From: an uncultured Prevotella sp.
GTDB lineage: Bacteria; Bacteroidota; Bacteroidia; Bacteroidales; Bacteroidaceae
Direction of reading: 5' to 3'
DNA: 20,865 bases
NCBI GenBank assembly: GCA_900553965.1
Contig: USFX01000017.1
Span: forward strand, 1 to 20,865
Numbering within the stretch: position 1 is the stretch's first letter; the number at the start of each line of letters is the position of its first letter. Shown in pieces: positions 8,124 to 16,120 of this stretch. The position numbers and the translations under genes were made by a program. Below the pieces are notes generated by a model that was not told where the DNA came from, did not search any database, and was given only the letters and a program-made list of their open reading frames with translations.

Positions 8124-9698
8124 ATGAGAAGAATACTCTATATACTTGCACTCGCTGCTATCGGCCTCACGGCCTCAGCACAAGAGACATTCAGAAATCC
8201 CGTGATGTGGGCGGACGTGCCCGACCCTGACGTGATCCGCGTCGGCGATGACTTCTATCTCGTCAGCACAACGATGCACCTTATGCCGGGCGGGCCGGTG
8301 ATGCACTCGAAGGACCTCGTCAACTGGGAGACCGTGTCCTATCTCTTCGACACGCTCGACGACACGCCGAAATATGACATGAAGGACGGCACTGTCTACG
8401 GCCGCGGCCAGTGGGCCACGTCGCTGCGCTATCACAACGGAACATTCTATGCGCTGTTCTCACCGAACGACCATCCCTACCGCTCCTACATCTACAAGAC
8501 GGATGACCCCGCAAAGGGCTGGACGCTCAACTCCCGTCTGCCCCACTTCCACGACTCGTCGCTCTTCTTCGACGACGACGGACGTGTCTACGTCTTCAGC
8601 GGTCAGGGACGGCTGAACGAGCTGACAGCTGACCTGACGGCCATGAAGGAGGGCGGAATTGACACTACGGTCATCGAACGCGACACCGAGGAAACCGGTC
8701 TGCTCGAAGGCAGCCGTGTCATCAAGCATGACGGGAAATATTATCTTATAATGATTTCATGGCCGAAGGACAAGCCACGCCGGCAGGTGTGCTACCGGGC
8801 TGACAGCATCACCGGACCATACGAGAAGAAGGTCATCCTTGAGGACGACTTCGCCGGCTTCCCATACGTCGGTCAGGGAACCGTCGTTGACGACGCGCAC
8901 GGCAACTGGTACGGGTTCATCTTCCAGGACCGCGGGGCCATCGGACGCGTGCCGACGCTGATGCCCTGCCGCTGGATTGACGGATGGCCCATGCTCGGTG
9001 ACGCCAACGGCCGTATTCCGCTCGACATGGAGAAACCCGTACATGGGTATCAGGACATACCGCTCGTGGTAAGTGACGGCTTCGACTCGGATGCGCTGAA
9101 GATAAACTGGCAGTGGAACCACAAGCCCATAAACGACGCATGGTCGCTGACGGAGCGCCCGGGATGGCTGCGGCTGAAGACAAGCCGCACAGCCGACAAC
9201 ATCTACACCGCGCCGAACACCATATCCCAGCGCATGGAAGGACCGACTTGCAGCGCATACATCGAGATGGACATATCGAAGATGAAAGACGGCGACCGGG
9301 CCGGACTGGCTGCTTTCAACGGCCATTCGGGTATTCTCAGCGTGGAGCGTGACGGAAAGAAGACGTGGCTCACGGTGAAGCATACGCTCGTGAACATGAC
9401 CGACGCCGAGCACAAAATCACCAGTGTCGACTGTACGGAGACGGCACGCGTGAACCTGAAAGGCAAGAGGGTGTTCCTCCGCATCGACGGTGACTTCAAC
9501 CGCGGACACGACATCGCCACGTTCCACTACAGCACCGACGGCAAGCGGTGGACAGCCATCGGCGGCGAGTTCAACATGAAGTTTGACTTCACACGTTTCT
9601 TCATGGGAACACGCTACGCTATCTTCAACTATGCCACCAAGGATGCCGGCGGCTACGTTGACATAAACAAATTCGAATACAGCAAATCAGCAAAATGA
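8124..9698 (+). CDS. glycoside hydrolase family 43 enzyme (beta-xylosidase/arabinofuranosidase type)
   Basis: This 524-residue enzyme has a type I signal peptide (MRRILYILALAAIGLTASA, cut before QE), so it is probably periplasmic. A five-bladed-propeller GH43 domain covers about residues 25-310, with the three expected acidic residues: base Asp34 in VPDPDVIR, pKa-modulating Asp144 in HDSSLFFDDDG, and general acid Glu195 in GLLEGSRV. Residues about 320-524 form a beta-sandwich of the kind found at the C-terminus of GH43 beta-xylosidases. Likely role: removing xylose or arabinose from imported xylo-oligosaccharides; which sugar cannot be told from sequence alone. It is the first gene of a two-gene unit and overlaps the second GH43 gene by four bases (ATGA). 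Family assignment is firm, subfamily not attempted. Confidence 0.92.
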   Translation: MRRILYILALAAIGLTASAQETFRNPVMWADVPDPDVIRVGDDFYLVSTTMHLMPGGPVMHSKDLVNWETVSYLFDTLDDTPKYDMKDGTVYGRGQWATSLRYHNGTFYALFSPNDHPYRSYIYKTDDPAKGWTLNSRLPHFHDSSLFFDDDGRVYVFSGQGRLNELTADLTAMKEGGIDTTVIERDTEETGLLEGSRVIKHDGKYYLIMISWPKDKPRRQVCYRADSITGPYEKKVILEDDFAGFPYVGQGTVVDDAHGNWYGFIFQDRGAIGRVPTLMPCRWIDGWPMLGDANGRIPLDMEKPVHGYQDIPLVVSDGFDSDALKINWQWNHKPINDAWSLTERPGWLRLKTSRTADNIYTAPNTISQRMEGPTCSAYIEMDISKMKDGDRAGLAAFNGHSGILSVERDGKKTWLTVKHTLVNMTDAEHKITSVDCTETARVNLKGKRVFLRIDGDFNRGHDIATFHYSTDGKRWTAIGGEFNMKFDFTRFFMGTRYAIFNYATKDAGGYVDINKFEYSKSAK

Positions 9699-11383
9699 AA
9701 AGACATATCCTATCCTCAGTGCTCATGGCCGCAACCGTGGGCGTAAGCGCACAGACAGCCAACTTCGGCTACTTCAGCTATTCGGGCAATGACGAGCGCT
9801 TCGCCCGACTGATAGACATGACAAGCGAGTATCTCAATCCGATTCTCGCAGGTTTCTATCCCGATCCGTCGATATGCCGCAAGGGCGACACGTTCTACCT
9901 TGTCAACTCGTCGTTCTCGTTCTTCCCCGGCGTGCCTATCTTCGAGAGCAAGGACCTCGTCAACTGGCGGCAGACAGGCCATGTCCTTGACCGCGAGTCA
10001 CAGCTCCCGCTGAAAGGACAGCATGTCAGCGGAGGTATCTTCGCACCCGCAATATCATACAACGAGAAGAACAAGACGTTCTACATGATCACGACAAATG
10101 TCGGCGCTGGAAACTTCTTCGTGAAGACAACCGACCCGGCCAAGGGCTGGAGTGAGCCAATCTATCTTCCGAAGGTCGGCGGAATCGACCCGTCGTTCTT
10201 CTTCGACAAGAACGGCCGCGGCTATATTGTCAACAACGACGAACCGGCCGGCGGACACAGCTACGAGGGTGAGCGGTCAATAAAGCTCCACTACTTCGAC
10301 GTGAAGGGCGACAGCGTCGTGGGCGACGAGATTGAAATCGTTCGCAGCGGCACCCATGTACAGAAGAATCCGATATGGATAGAGGGTCCCCACCTATTCC
10401 GCGTCGGGAAATACTACTACCTGATGTGTGCGGAGGGCGGCACGGGCAGCTGGCACAGCGAGGTCATCTTCCGCTCCTTGAAGCCGGAAGGCCCATGGGA
10501 GGAGTTTGCCGGCAACCCCATCCTGACACAACGTGAAGGACTTGACCCCAACCGCGAGGACATCGTGACGAGCGCGGGACATGCCGACCTCGTACAGACA
10601 AAGAAAGGCGAATGGTATGCCGTGTTCCTCGCATGCCGTCCATACGAGGGCGACTGCTACAACACGGGACGCGACACCTACATGCTCCCGGTGACATGGA
10701 ACGACGGCTGGCCGACAATTCTCGAAAAGAATAAGGTCGTTCCCACCGTGGCGAAAGCGCCGTCCATCAGCACCGGCCTGACAACGCCGGCATCGTCTTC
10801 GGCCTGCGACGGTGGCAACCTCACGGGAAACTTCTCCTACACTGACCGCTTTGACAACGGCAGACTCGACATCAGATGGATGTTCCTCCGCAACCCGTCT
10901 GAGTTCTGGTCACTTGACGGCAAAGGACTGACCATCACGGCAAAACCCGTCAACATATCACAGCGTGAATCGCCCGCCGCCGTGTTCGCCCGCCAGCAGC
11001 ACACGACATTCACGGCAGAGACGGAGGTCAGCTTCTCTCCGCGCTCGGAAAAGGAACTTGCCGGCTTTGTCCTTCTGCAGAATGAGGAATATAACTTCGT
11101 TTTCGGTAAGACAATACTTGCCGGCCGCCCTGCCATCACATTGTCAAGAGCAGAGAAAAACTGCGCGACGATTGCCTCGGCCTTCATCGACAACGACGAT
11201 TCTACGAAACCGATACGCCTCCGCATCTCCGGTTCCGGCCGCTACTATGACTTCGAATTCTCCGTGGCCGGCGGTCAGTGGCAGACACTCGCCCGCGGTG
11301 TTGACGCCGTGAACCTGAGCACGAACCGCTCCGGCGGCTTCATCGGCGCCTGCATCGGCCTCTATGCCACCACAGCAAACTGA
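9695..11383 (+). CDS. glycoside hydrolase family 43 enzyme, second copy
   Basis: This 562-residue enzyme has a type I signal peptide (MKRHILSSVLMAATVGVSA) and is probably periplasmic. Its GH43 propeller begins NPILAGFYPDPSICR (base Asp57) and continues with Asp165 in GGIDPSFFFD and general acid Glu230 in IWIEGPHLF, so all three catalytic acids are present. A linker rich in Ser/Thr/Ala (about 355-370) leads to a C-terminal beta-sandwich. A stretch between the signal peptide and the catalytic domain (about 20-47) has no function I recognise. It is clearly diverged from the preceding GH43 (FYPDPS versus VPDPDV), so the pair likely has complementary bond specificities, for example arabinofuranosidase with xylosidase. 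Its ATG overlaps the upstream stop, implying translational coupling. A strong terminator follows at 11424. Confidence 0.93.
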   Translation: MKRHILSSVLMAATVGVSAQTANFGYFSYSGNDERFARLIDMTSEYLNPILAGFYPDPSICRKGDTFYLVNSSFSFFPGVPIFESKDLVNWRQTGHVLDRESQLPLKGQHVSGGIFAPAISYNEKNKTFYMITTNVGAGNFFVKTTDPAKGWSEPIYLPKVGGIDPSFFFDKNGRGYIVNNDEPAGGHSYEGERSIKLHYFDVKGDSVVGDEIEIVRSGTHVQKNPIWIEGPHLFRVGKYYYLMCAEGGTGSWHSEVIFRSLKPEGPWEEFAGNPILTQREGLDPNREDIVTSAGHADLVQTKKGEWYAVFLACRPYEGDCYNTGRDTYMLPVTWNDGWPTILEKNKVVPTVAKAPSISTGLTTPASSSACDGGNLTGNFSYTDRFDNGRLDIRWMFLRNPSEFWSLDGKGLTITAKPVNISQRESPAAVFARQQHTTFTAETEVSFSPRSEKELAGFVLLQNEEYNFVFGKTILAGRPAITLSRAEKNCATIASAFIDNDDSTKPIRLRISGSGRYYDFEFSVAGGQWQTLARGVDAVNLSTNRSGGFIGACIGLYATTAN

Positions 11384-11423
11384 AACCATTCAGGAAGAGA
11401 AAATATCGTGAATCTTTTGTTTT

Positions 11424-11464
11424 ATGCAGTGGCGGATAGCCAAATCCGCTACTGCATATTTTTT
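11424..11464 (+). terminator. intrinsic terminator after the GH43 pair
   Basis: A 14-bp stem (11424-11437 with 11444-11457, one G-T wobble) with loop AGCCAA is followed by six T residues (11459-11464). It ends the GH43 transcript. A possible 72-codon frame at 11408-11626 runs straight through it and is not a gene. Between 11384 and 11640 the only other structures are an 8-bp inverted repeat (11499-11506 with 11520-11527) and the promoter box at 11554. Confidence 0.9.
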
Positions 11465-11553
11465 ATATGCGGACCATGGTTATTTAAGAGATTGGATGTT
11501 GAAAGTGCGATACATTTCAACTTTCAACCTTCAATCTTCTCAGATATATTTCG

Positions 11554-11561
11554 TATCTTTG
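11554..11561 (+). promoter_or_regulatory. putative Bacteroidota -7 box (TATCTTTG)
   Basis: TATCTTTG matches TAnnTTTG exactly and lies about 80 bases before the MmcQ/YjbR start. No TTG is seen at the expected -33 spacing, so the call is moderate. Confidence 0.55.
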
Positions 11562-11640
11562 CACTTGACAAAAGCATAACAAAGTGCCATCCGCGGCTTA
11601 ATGCCACCCGGCGATGGCACAAATAAACATTTGAGAAGCA

Positions 11641-12012
11641 ATGAACATTGAGAAATTCAGAGAATACGGCCTGTCTCTTCCGTATACTACAGAGGACATG
11701 GCTTTCGGCGAAGACAATCTGCTGCTAAGGGTCGGAGGCAAGATTTTTGCCTGTATAGGTCTGGACGGTGCGGATTATATAGCACTGAAATGCAACCCTG
11801 ACTATGCCGTCGAACTGCGCGAGCATTACGCAGAAATTGCTCCGGCCTGGCATTGGAACAAGAAATACTGGAACCAGCTAAGCCTGCAGGGAAGCCTCTC
11901 CGATAATTTCATCACCTCGCTGATACGCCACAGTTACAGCGAAGTGGTGAAGAAATTACCCAAAACGTTCCGCACCGAGCATCCTGAGATTTTTGAAATA
12001 AAGGGAGAATGA
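11641..12012 (+). CDS. MmcQ/YjbR family protein
   Basis: This 123-residue cytoplasmic protein matches the MmcQ/YjbR family (CyaY-like fold). Family features present are the N-terminal MNIEKFREYGLSLPYTTEDMAFGEDNLLLRV pattern, G-KIFACIGLDG, a LKC-PDYAVELRE segment, the AWHWNKKYWNQL motif, and a C-terminal LIRHSYSEVVKKLPK helix. Its length is usual for the family. The family is often labelled DNA-binding protein; its physiological role is poorly established. It is preceded by a TAnnTTTG box at 11554 and followed by a 9-bp hairpin (12025-12033 with 12041-12049), so it may be monocistronic. No link to the xylan genes is evident. Confidence 0.88.
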   Translation: MNIEKFREYGLSLPYTTEDMAFGEDNLLLRVGGKIFACIGLDGADYIALKCNPDYAVELREHYAEIAPAWHWNKKYWNQLSLQGSLSDNFITSLIRHSYSEVVKKLPKTFRTEHPEIFEIKGE

Positions 12013-12024
12013 CGATATAGCCCT

Positions 12025-12049
12025 ACTCCATTCGCTTTCGGAATGGAGT
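12025..12049 (+). terminator. hairpin after the MmcQ/YjbR gene, weak terminator candidate
   Basis: Perfect 9-bp stem ACTCCATTC/GAATGGAGT with a 7-base loop, 12 bases after the stop codon. There is no T tract downstream, so termination would be weak or the structure may protect the 3' end. Confidence 0.4.
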
Positions 12050-12116
12050 TATCGTTCGATTCCATCCTTTCCCCAAAAATACCGCTCTTGTCTTGACACT
12101 AAAATTCTATCAGTTT

Positions 12117-12506
12117 ATGAAAAAAGCCATATATACATTAATTGCCGCCGCCATGTTTTCCGCATGCCAGCAGTCTCTGGAAGAGAGATGTGCTAAAGAG
12201 GTTGAGAATTACAATAAAAAGAATTGTCCAGCTAAAATCGGGGACAACACAACCATTGACAGCCTTGTCTTCGAACGTTCTTCCCACACCATGCACTATT
12301 ATTATACACTGAGCGGAAACGCCGACAATCCGGAAATCGTAGAAAAGATAAACGCCGGAAATATCCTGCTTGAACAGGTCAAGAACTCAACGGCGCTGAA
12401 AACATACAAGGATGCCGGCTACAATTTCGCCTACACCTATCACTCCGCAAGCCAGAAAGGACGCATCTTGTTTGAAAAGACATTCACCGAGAAGGAATAT
12501 AAGTAA
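12117..12506 (+). CDS. small lipoprotein of unknown function
   Basis: I choose ATG 12117 over the upstream in-frame TTG at 12093 because it gives a compact lipoprotein signal, MKKAIYTLIAAAMFSAC, with the lipidated Cys at residue 17. The 129-residue product has QQSLEE after the cysteine, so it lacks an obvious acidic surface-export signal right at the N-terminus. The mature part is a small alpha/beta protein with a CAKEVENYNKKNCPAKIGD stretch holding two cysteines and a strand-like HTMHYYYTLSG. I do not recognise a characterised family. It is followed by a strong hairpin shared with the convergent yebC gene. It may be a stand-alone gene or share message with the MmcQ/YjbR gene 104 bases upstream. 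Confidence 0.75.
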   Translation: MKKAIYTLIAAAMFSACQQSLEERCAKEVENYNKKNCPAKIGDNTTIDSLVFERSSHTMHYYYTLSGNADNPEIVEKINAGNILLEQVKNSTALKTYKDAGYNFAYTYHSASQKGRILFEKTFTEKEYK

Positions 12507-12535
12507 GACGGGAGATGGGAATGAACCATAAAGCA

Positions 12536-12578
12536 AATCCCCGTTGATAAGATTTCAATCCTATCAGCGGGGATTTTC
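12536..12578. terminator. bidirectional terminator between the lipoprotein gene and yebC
   Basis: A 14-bp stem (12536-12549 with 12562-12575, one G-T wobble) with a 12-base loop lies between convergent genes. A short T run follows the stem on the plus strand (ATTTTCC) and AT-rich sequence follows on the minus strand. Confidence 0.8.
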
Positions 12579-12602
12579 CATTAGCGTTGTATCATCAGGA
12601 GA

Positions 12603-13331
12603 TTATTCCTCCGGCTTCATATTCGTGTAGACAGTCTGCACGTCGTCAAAGTCTTCGAGCTTCTCAACCATCTTCTCGATTGTCTCGCGCTCCTCGGCCG
12701 TAACTTCTTTTTGGTCGTTGGGGATACGTGTGAACTCGGCTCCGGTCACCTCAAAGCCTTCGCTCTCAAGATGCTTCTGGATTTCGCCGAAGCTCTTCGG
12801 GTCGCCGTAGATAGTGATTTCGCCAGACTCCTCGTCCTCGTCGAACTCATCCTCAACACCGTAGTCAATCAGGTCGAGAATCATCTCGTCCATATCCAGT
12901 CCGTCCTTCTTCTTGAACGTGAACACGCTCTTGTGATCGAAGAGGAACGAAAGGCTTCCCTGTGTACCGAGGTTGCCGTTGAACTTGTTGAACACCGAGC
13001 GAACGTCACCCACGGTACGTGTGGTGTTGTCCGTCAGCGTCTCGACAAACACAGCCACACCGTGAGGGCCGTATCCCTCGTATGTAACCTCCTTGTAGTC
13101 GCTCTGGTCCTTGCCCATCGCGTTCTTGATAGCACGCTCGATGTTATCCTTCGGCATGTTCTCGCGCTTGGCGTTCGCTATGATAGCGCGCAGGGTCGGA
13201 TTGTTCTCCGGCTCCGGACCTCCGGCCTTCACCGCAATAGCAATCTGCTTACCAATCTTTGTGAATGTGCGGGCCATGTGTCCCCATCTCTTCAGCTTTG
13301 CAGCTTTACGATATTCAAATGCTCTTCCCAT
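12603..13331 (-). CDS. yebC: YebC/TACO1 family translation/transcription regulator
   Basis: This 242-residue protein is a standard YebC/PmpR/TACO1 member. It begins MGRAFEYRKAAKLKRWGHMA and carries the hallmark FTKIGKQIAIAVKAGG, NPTLRAIIANAKRENMPKDN, YEGYGPHGVA and LTDNTTRTVGDVR motifs, in the usual order for three-domain family members. Members have been called DNA-binding regulators; bacterial YebC and mitochondrial TACO1 are also known to act at the ribosome on proline-rich sequences. It starts 14 bases after the pheT stop and should be co-transcribed with it from the pheT promoter. Length and motifs are complete. Confidence 0.96.
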   Translation of the reverse strand: MGRAFEYRKAAKLKRWGHMARTFTKIGKQIAIAVKAGGPEPENNPTLRAIIANAKRENMPKDNIERAIKNAMGKDQSDYKEVTYEGYGPHGVAVFVETLTDNTTRTVGDVRSVFNKFNGNLGTQGSLSFLFDHKSVFTFKKKDGLDMDEMILDLIDYGVEDEFDEDEESGEITIYGDPKSFGEIQKHLESEGFEVTGAEFTRIPNDQKEVTAEERETIEKMVEKLEDFDDVQTVYTNMKPEE

Positions 13332-13345
13332 TGGAGTAAATGTTT

Positions 13346-15808
13346 TTAGCGGAGCTCTGCTCCCAGTTTATTCTTTAAATTCGTTATCAGCTTGTTCATT
13401 ATGGCGTCAATCTGCTTGTCGTTGAGCGTCTTCGTCTCATCCTGCAGAATGAAGTTGACGGCATAGCTCTTCTTGCCCGCCGGCAGGTTCTTGCCTTCGT
13501 AAACGTCGAAGAGCTCGACTTTCTTCAGGAGCTTCTTCTCCGTCTGACGTGCAATCTCCTCGATGGCGGCAAACTCCACGCCGTTGTCAAGCAACAGCGC
13601 CAGGTCGCGGCTTACGGCCGGATACTTGCTTATCTCCGTGTAGAGCACCTTGTTCTTGCGCACAACCTTCATCAGCGACGTCCAGTTCAGCTCCGCATAA
13701 TATACGGGAGCGGCGATGTCGGCGGCCTTCAGCAGCTTCTTGCTCAGCACACCCATCTCCACGAGCTTCTTTCCGCCGCGGTTCTCTATCGTCATTCCGG
13801 TAGAGAAGATGTCGTTGTCGCTCTTCTTGCGCACCGTCATTCCCGGCAGCACACCGATGCGGCGCAGGATATTCTCGACGTATGCCTCAAGCTCATAGAA
13901 CGTGCTGTCCTCGTCGGGATGTGCCCATGAGCCTTCCACGCGCTTGCCAGTGAGCCAGAGCGCCAGATGATTGTCCTCGCGGTATGCCGCAATGGGATTG
14001 TCGGCGTTCTTCCTCTCCGGGTCAAACGTATAGACGTTTCCGAACTCGAAGAAGCGGAGGTTGGCGTTCTTGCGCTTGATGTTGTGCTCAATGCTCTCAA
14101 GACCGCCGAACAGAAGGGTCTGGCGCATCACGTTAAGGTCCGTACTGAGCGGATTCATAATCTTCACGCAATTTTCGGGCTTGAACATGTTGTGGCCTTC
14201 GTAGTAGGCTGCCTTGGTCAGCGAGTTGTTCAATATCTCGTTGAAGCCGCAGCCCACAAGCTGCTCGCTCACGGTGTCGGCCTGACGGTGCTTCATGTCC
14301 TCGTCACCCTTAACCACAAGACAGCTCTTCAACTGCGTCGGTATTTCCACATTGTTATATCCGTAGATACGGAGAATGTCCTCAACGACGTCGCACGGAC
14401 GCTGCACGTCAACCCTGTATGCCGGCACCTCAATCTCCAGCGCCTCGGCCGTCTCGCCGAGCACCTTCATTTCGAGGCTCTCGCAGATGCTCTTTATCGT
14501 CTCATTGGCAATCTCCTTGCCGATCAGCGTCTTCACATAGTCAAAGCCGAGAGTGACCTTCGGGTTCTCCATCGGCGTCGGATAGACGTCGCAAATCTCC
14601 ATCGAAACCTTGCCGCCGACCAACTCCTTGCAGAGTATGGCAGCCTGTTTCAGGGCATATATCACGCCGTTGGGGTCGATGCCGCGCTCAAAACGGAACG
14701 ACGCATCCGTGCTGAGACCGTGGCGGCGTGCGCTCTTGCGGATCCATGTCGGATGGAAATAGGCACTCTCCAAGACCACGTTGCACGTCGTCTCATACGT
14801 TCCGCTGCCCTTACCGCCGAAGATACCGGCGATACACATCGGCTCCTCAGCGTTGCAGATGCTCAGGTCGTGCTCGCCAAGCGTGTGCTCCACGCCGTCG
14901 AGTGTCACGAACTTCGTACCCTTGGGTTGGGTGCGCACGACGATATGACGGCCAGTGACCATGTCGGCGTCGAAGCAGTGCATCGGCTGACCGTAGGCCA
15001 TCATTATATAATTGGTGATGTCGACAATATTGTTAATCGGACGCAGACCTATCACGGACAGTTTGTCCTGCAACCACTTCGGGCTCTCCTTCACCTCACA
15101 TCCCGTGATGCTCAGGCAAGCATAGCGGCGGCATGCCTCCGTGTTCTCTATCGTCACCTCGATAGGCAGGTCAGTGTTGTCAACGGCAAAGGCGCTGCAG
15201 TCGGGACGATGCAACGACGTCTCATATCCGTTCTGCTTCAACCACGCATAGAGGTCACGGGCTACGCCCCAGTGTGACAGTGCGTCGGCGCGGTTGGCCG
15301 TGATGTCTACCTCTATAAGCCAGTCGCTCTCCAGATTATAGTATTCGGCTGCGGGCTGTCCTACGGGAGTATCCTCCGGCAGAACGATTATGCCGTCATG
15401 GCTCGTACCGACACCGATTTCGTCTTCGGCACAAATCATTCCGCAGCTCTCCACGCCGCGCAGCTTCGACTTCTTGATGACAAACTCCTTGTCACCGTCG
15501 TAGAGCACACATCCAAGATCGGCCACGATGACCTTCTGGCCCGCAGCCACGTTCGGCGCACCGCAGACAATCTGCGACGGAGTCTCGTGACCGAGGTCAA
15601 CCGTCGTCACATGAAGATGGTCCGAATTGGGGTGGATGTCACAGGTGAGCACCTTGCCCACATAGAGTCCTTTCAGTCCGCCCCGGATGCTCTGCACCTC
15701 TTCGAGCGCATCAACTTCAAGTCCTGTTGACGTAAGAGCGTCACATACCTCCTGGGGAGTGAGCTCAAAGTCAACATATTCCTTTAACCATTTATAGGAA
15801 ATATTCAT
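13346..15808 (-). CDS. pheT: phenylalanyl-tRNA synthetase beta subunit
   Basis: This 820-residue subunit works with PheS to charge tRNA-Phe. It starts MNISYKWLKEYVDFELTPQEV and shows the family domains in order: the OB-fold tRNA-binding region (about 40-150, GLYVGKVL, HPNSDHLHVTTVDLG), the B3/B4 editing domain (about 210-400, with IVDITNYIMMAYGQPMHCFD), B5, the synthetase-like core, and the C-terminal FDX-ACB domain from about 725 (SKYPAVSRDLALLL). pheS is not adjacent, as is usual in Bacteroidota. A well-formed promoter lies about 40 bases upstream, and yebC follows 14 bases downstream. A 436-codon open frame on the opposite strand (13967-15277) is a codon-bias shadow. Confidence 0.98.
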   Translation of the reverse strand: MNISYKWLKEYVDFELTPQEVCDALTSTGLEVDALEEVQSIRGGLKGLYVGKVLTCDIHPNSDHLHVTTVDLGHETPSQIVCGAPNVAAGQKVIVADLGCVLYDGDKEFVIKKSKLRGVESCGMICAEDEIGVGTSHDGIIVLPEDTPVGQPAAEYYNLESDWLIEVDITANRADALSHWGVARDLYAWLKQNGYETSLHRPDCSAFAVDNTDLPIEVTIENTEACRRYACLSITGCEVKESPKWLQDKLSVIGLRPINNIVDITNYIMMAYGQPMHCFDADMVTGRHIVVRTQPKGTKFVTLDGVEHTLGEHDLSICNAEEPMCIAGIFGGKGSGTYETTCNVVLESAYFHPTWIRKSARRHGLSTDASFRFERGIDPNGVIYALKQAAILCKELVGGKVSMEICDVYPTPMENPKVTLGFDYVKTLIGKEIANETIKSICESLEMKVLGETAEALEIEVPAYRVDVQRPCDVVEDILRIYGYNNVEIPTQLKSCLVVKGDEDMKHRQADTVSEQLVGCGFNEILNNSLTKAAYYEGHNMFKPENCVKIMNPLSTDLNVMRQTLLFGGLESIEHNIKRKNANLRFFEFGNVYTFDPERKNADNPIAAYREDNHLALWLTGKRVEGSWAHPDEDSTFYELEAYVENILRRIGVLPGMTVRKKSDNDIFSTGMTIENRGGKKLVEMGVLSKKLLKAADIAAPVYYAELNWTSLMKVVRKNKVLYTEISKYPAVSRDLALLLDNGVEFAAIEEIARQTEKKLLKKVELFDVYEGKNLPAGKKSYAVNFILQDETKTLNDKQIDAIMNKLITNLKNKLGAELR

Positions 15809-15845
15809 TATAATGAGTTTTTATTATACGTATAAAAATGCCGTG

Positions 15846-15876
15846 CAAAAGTACAACAAATTCATCAGATACGCAA
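15846..15876 (-). promoter_or_regulatory. pheT-yebC promoter
   Basis: On the minus strand TTG (15874-15876) is followed after exactly 20 bases by TACTTTTG (15846-15853), the Bacteroidota -33/-7 arrangement. The -7 box is 37 bases before the pheT ATG. Confidence 0.8.
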
Positions 15877-15914
15877 GTTTTAGCACATTATTTATAACGA
15901 GTGAAGAGTTTAGA

Positions 15915-16120
15915 GTGATGAGGTTTGATTAGGTAAGAGGTCAGAGTGAAGAGTGAAGAGGTATGATTACTTTTATGGGTAGAATACGTTGTCGTCATAT
16001 ATCCAGCACCAAAAGTAATCATACCTCTGCACTCTGCACTCATACCTCTGACATAAATAAAAGGTAATCATACCTCTGCACTCATCACTCTGACCTCTTA
16101 CCTAAATCTTCACTCATCAC
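15915..16120. repeat. long inverted repeat with extra internal copies, reaching into the dehydrogenase 3' end
   Basis: Arms 15929-15970 and 16064-16105 are inverted copies matching at 40 of 42 positions; weaker similarity extends to about 15915 and 16120. A second right arm at 16011-16027 pairs perfectly (17 bp) with 15958-15974, so the left arm has two possible partners. The 20-bp unit gtaatcatacctctgcactc occurs directly at 16015-16034 and 16064-16083. The shared theme is gaggtatgattac and (t)cactc runs. The repeat provides the stop codon and last codons of the dehydrogenase gene (16117). It fills nearly all of the 308-base gap 15809-16116; nothing else is seen there besides the pheT promoter. 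Confidence 0.85.

Noticed and set aside
11408..11626. 72-codon frame after the GH43 pair
   Set aside because: It reads through the terminator hairpin and promoter box and has no protein-like features.
13967..15277. 436-codon open frame on the plus strand opposite pheT
   Set aside because: It lies wholly antisense to an unmistakable pheT, and its protein has no recognisable motif; strong third-position GC bias in pheT explains the lack of stops.
15929..16105. Possible CRISPR array
   Set aside because: The repeats are inverted and irregularly spaced, without uniform spacers, and no cas genes are near.
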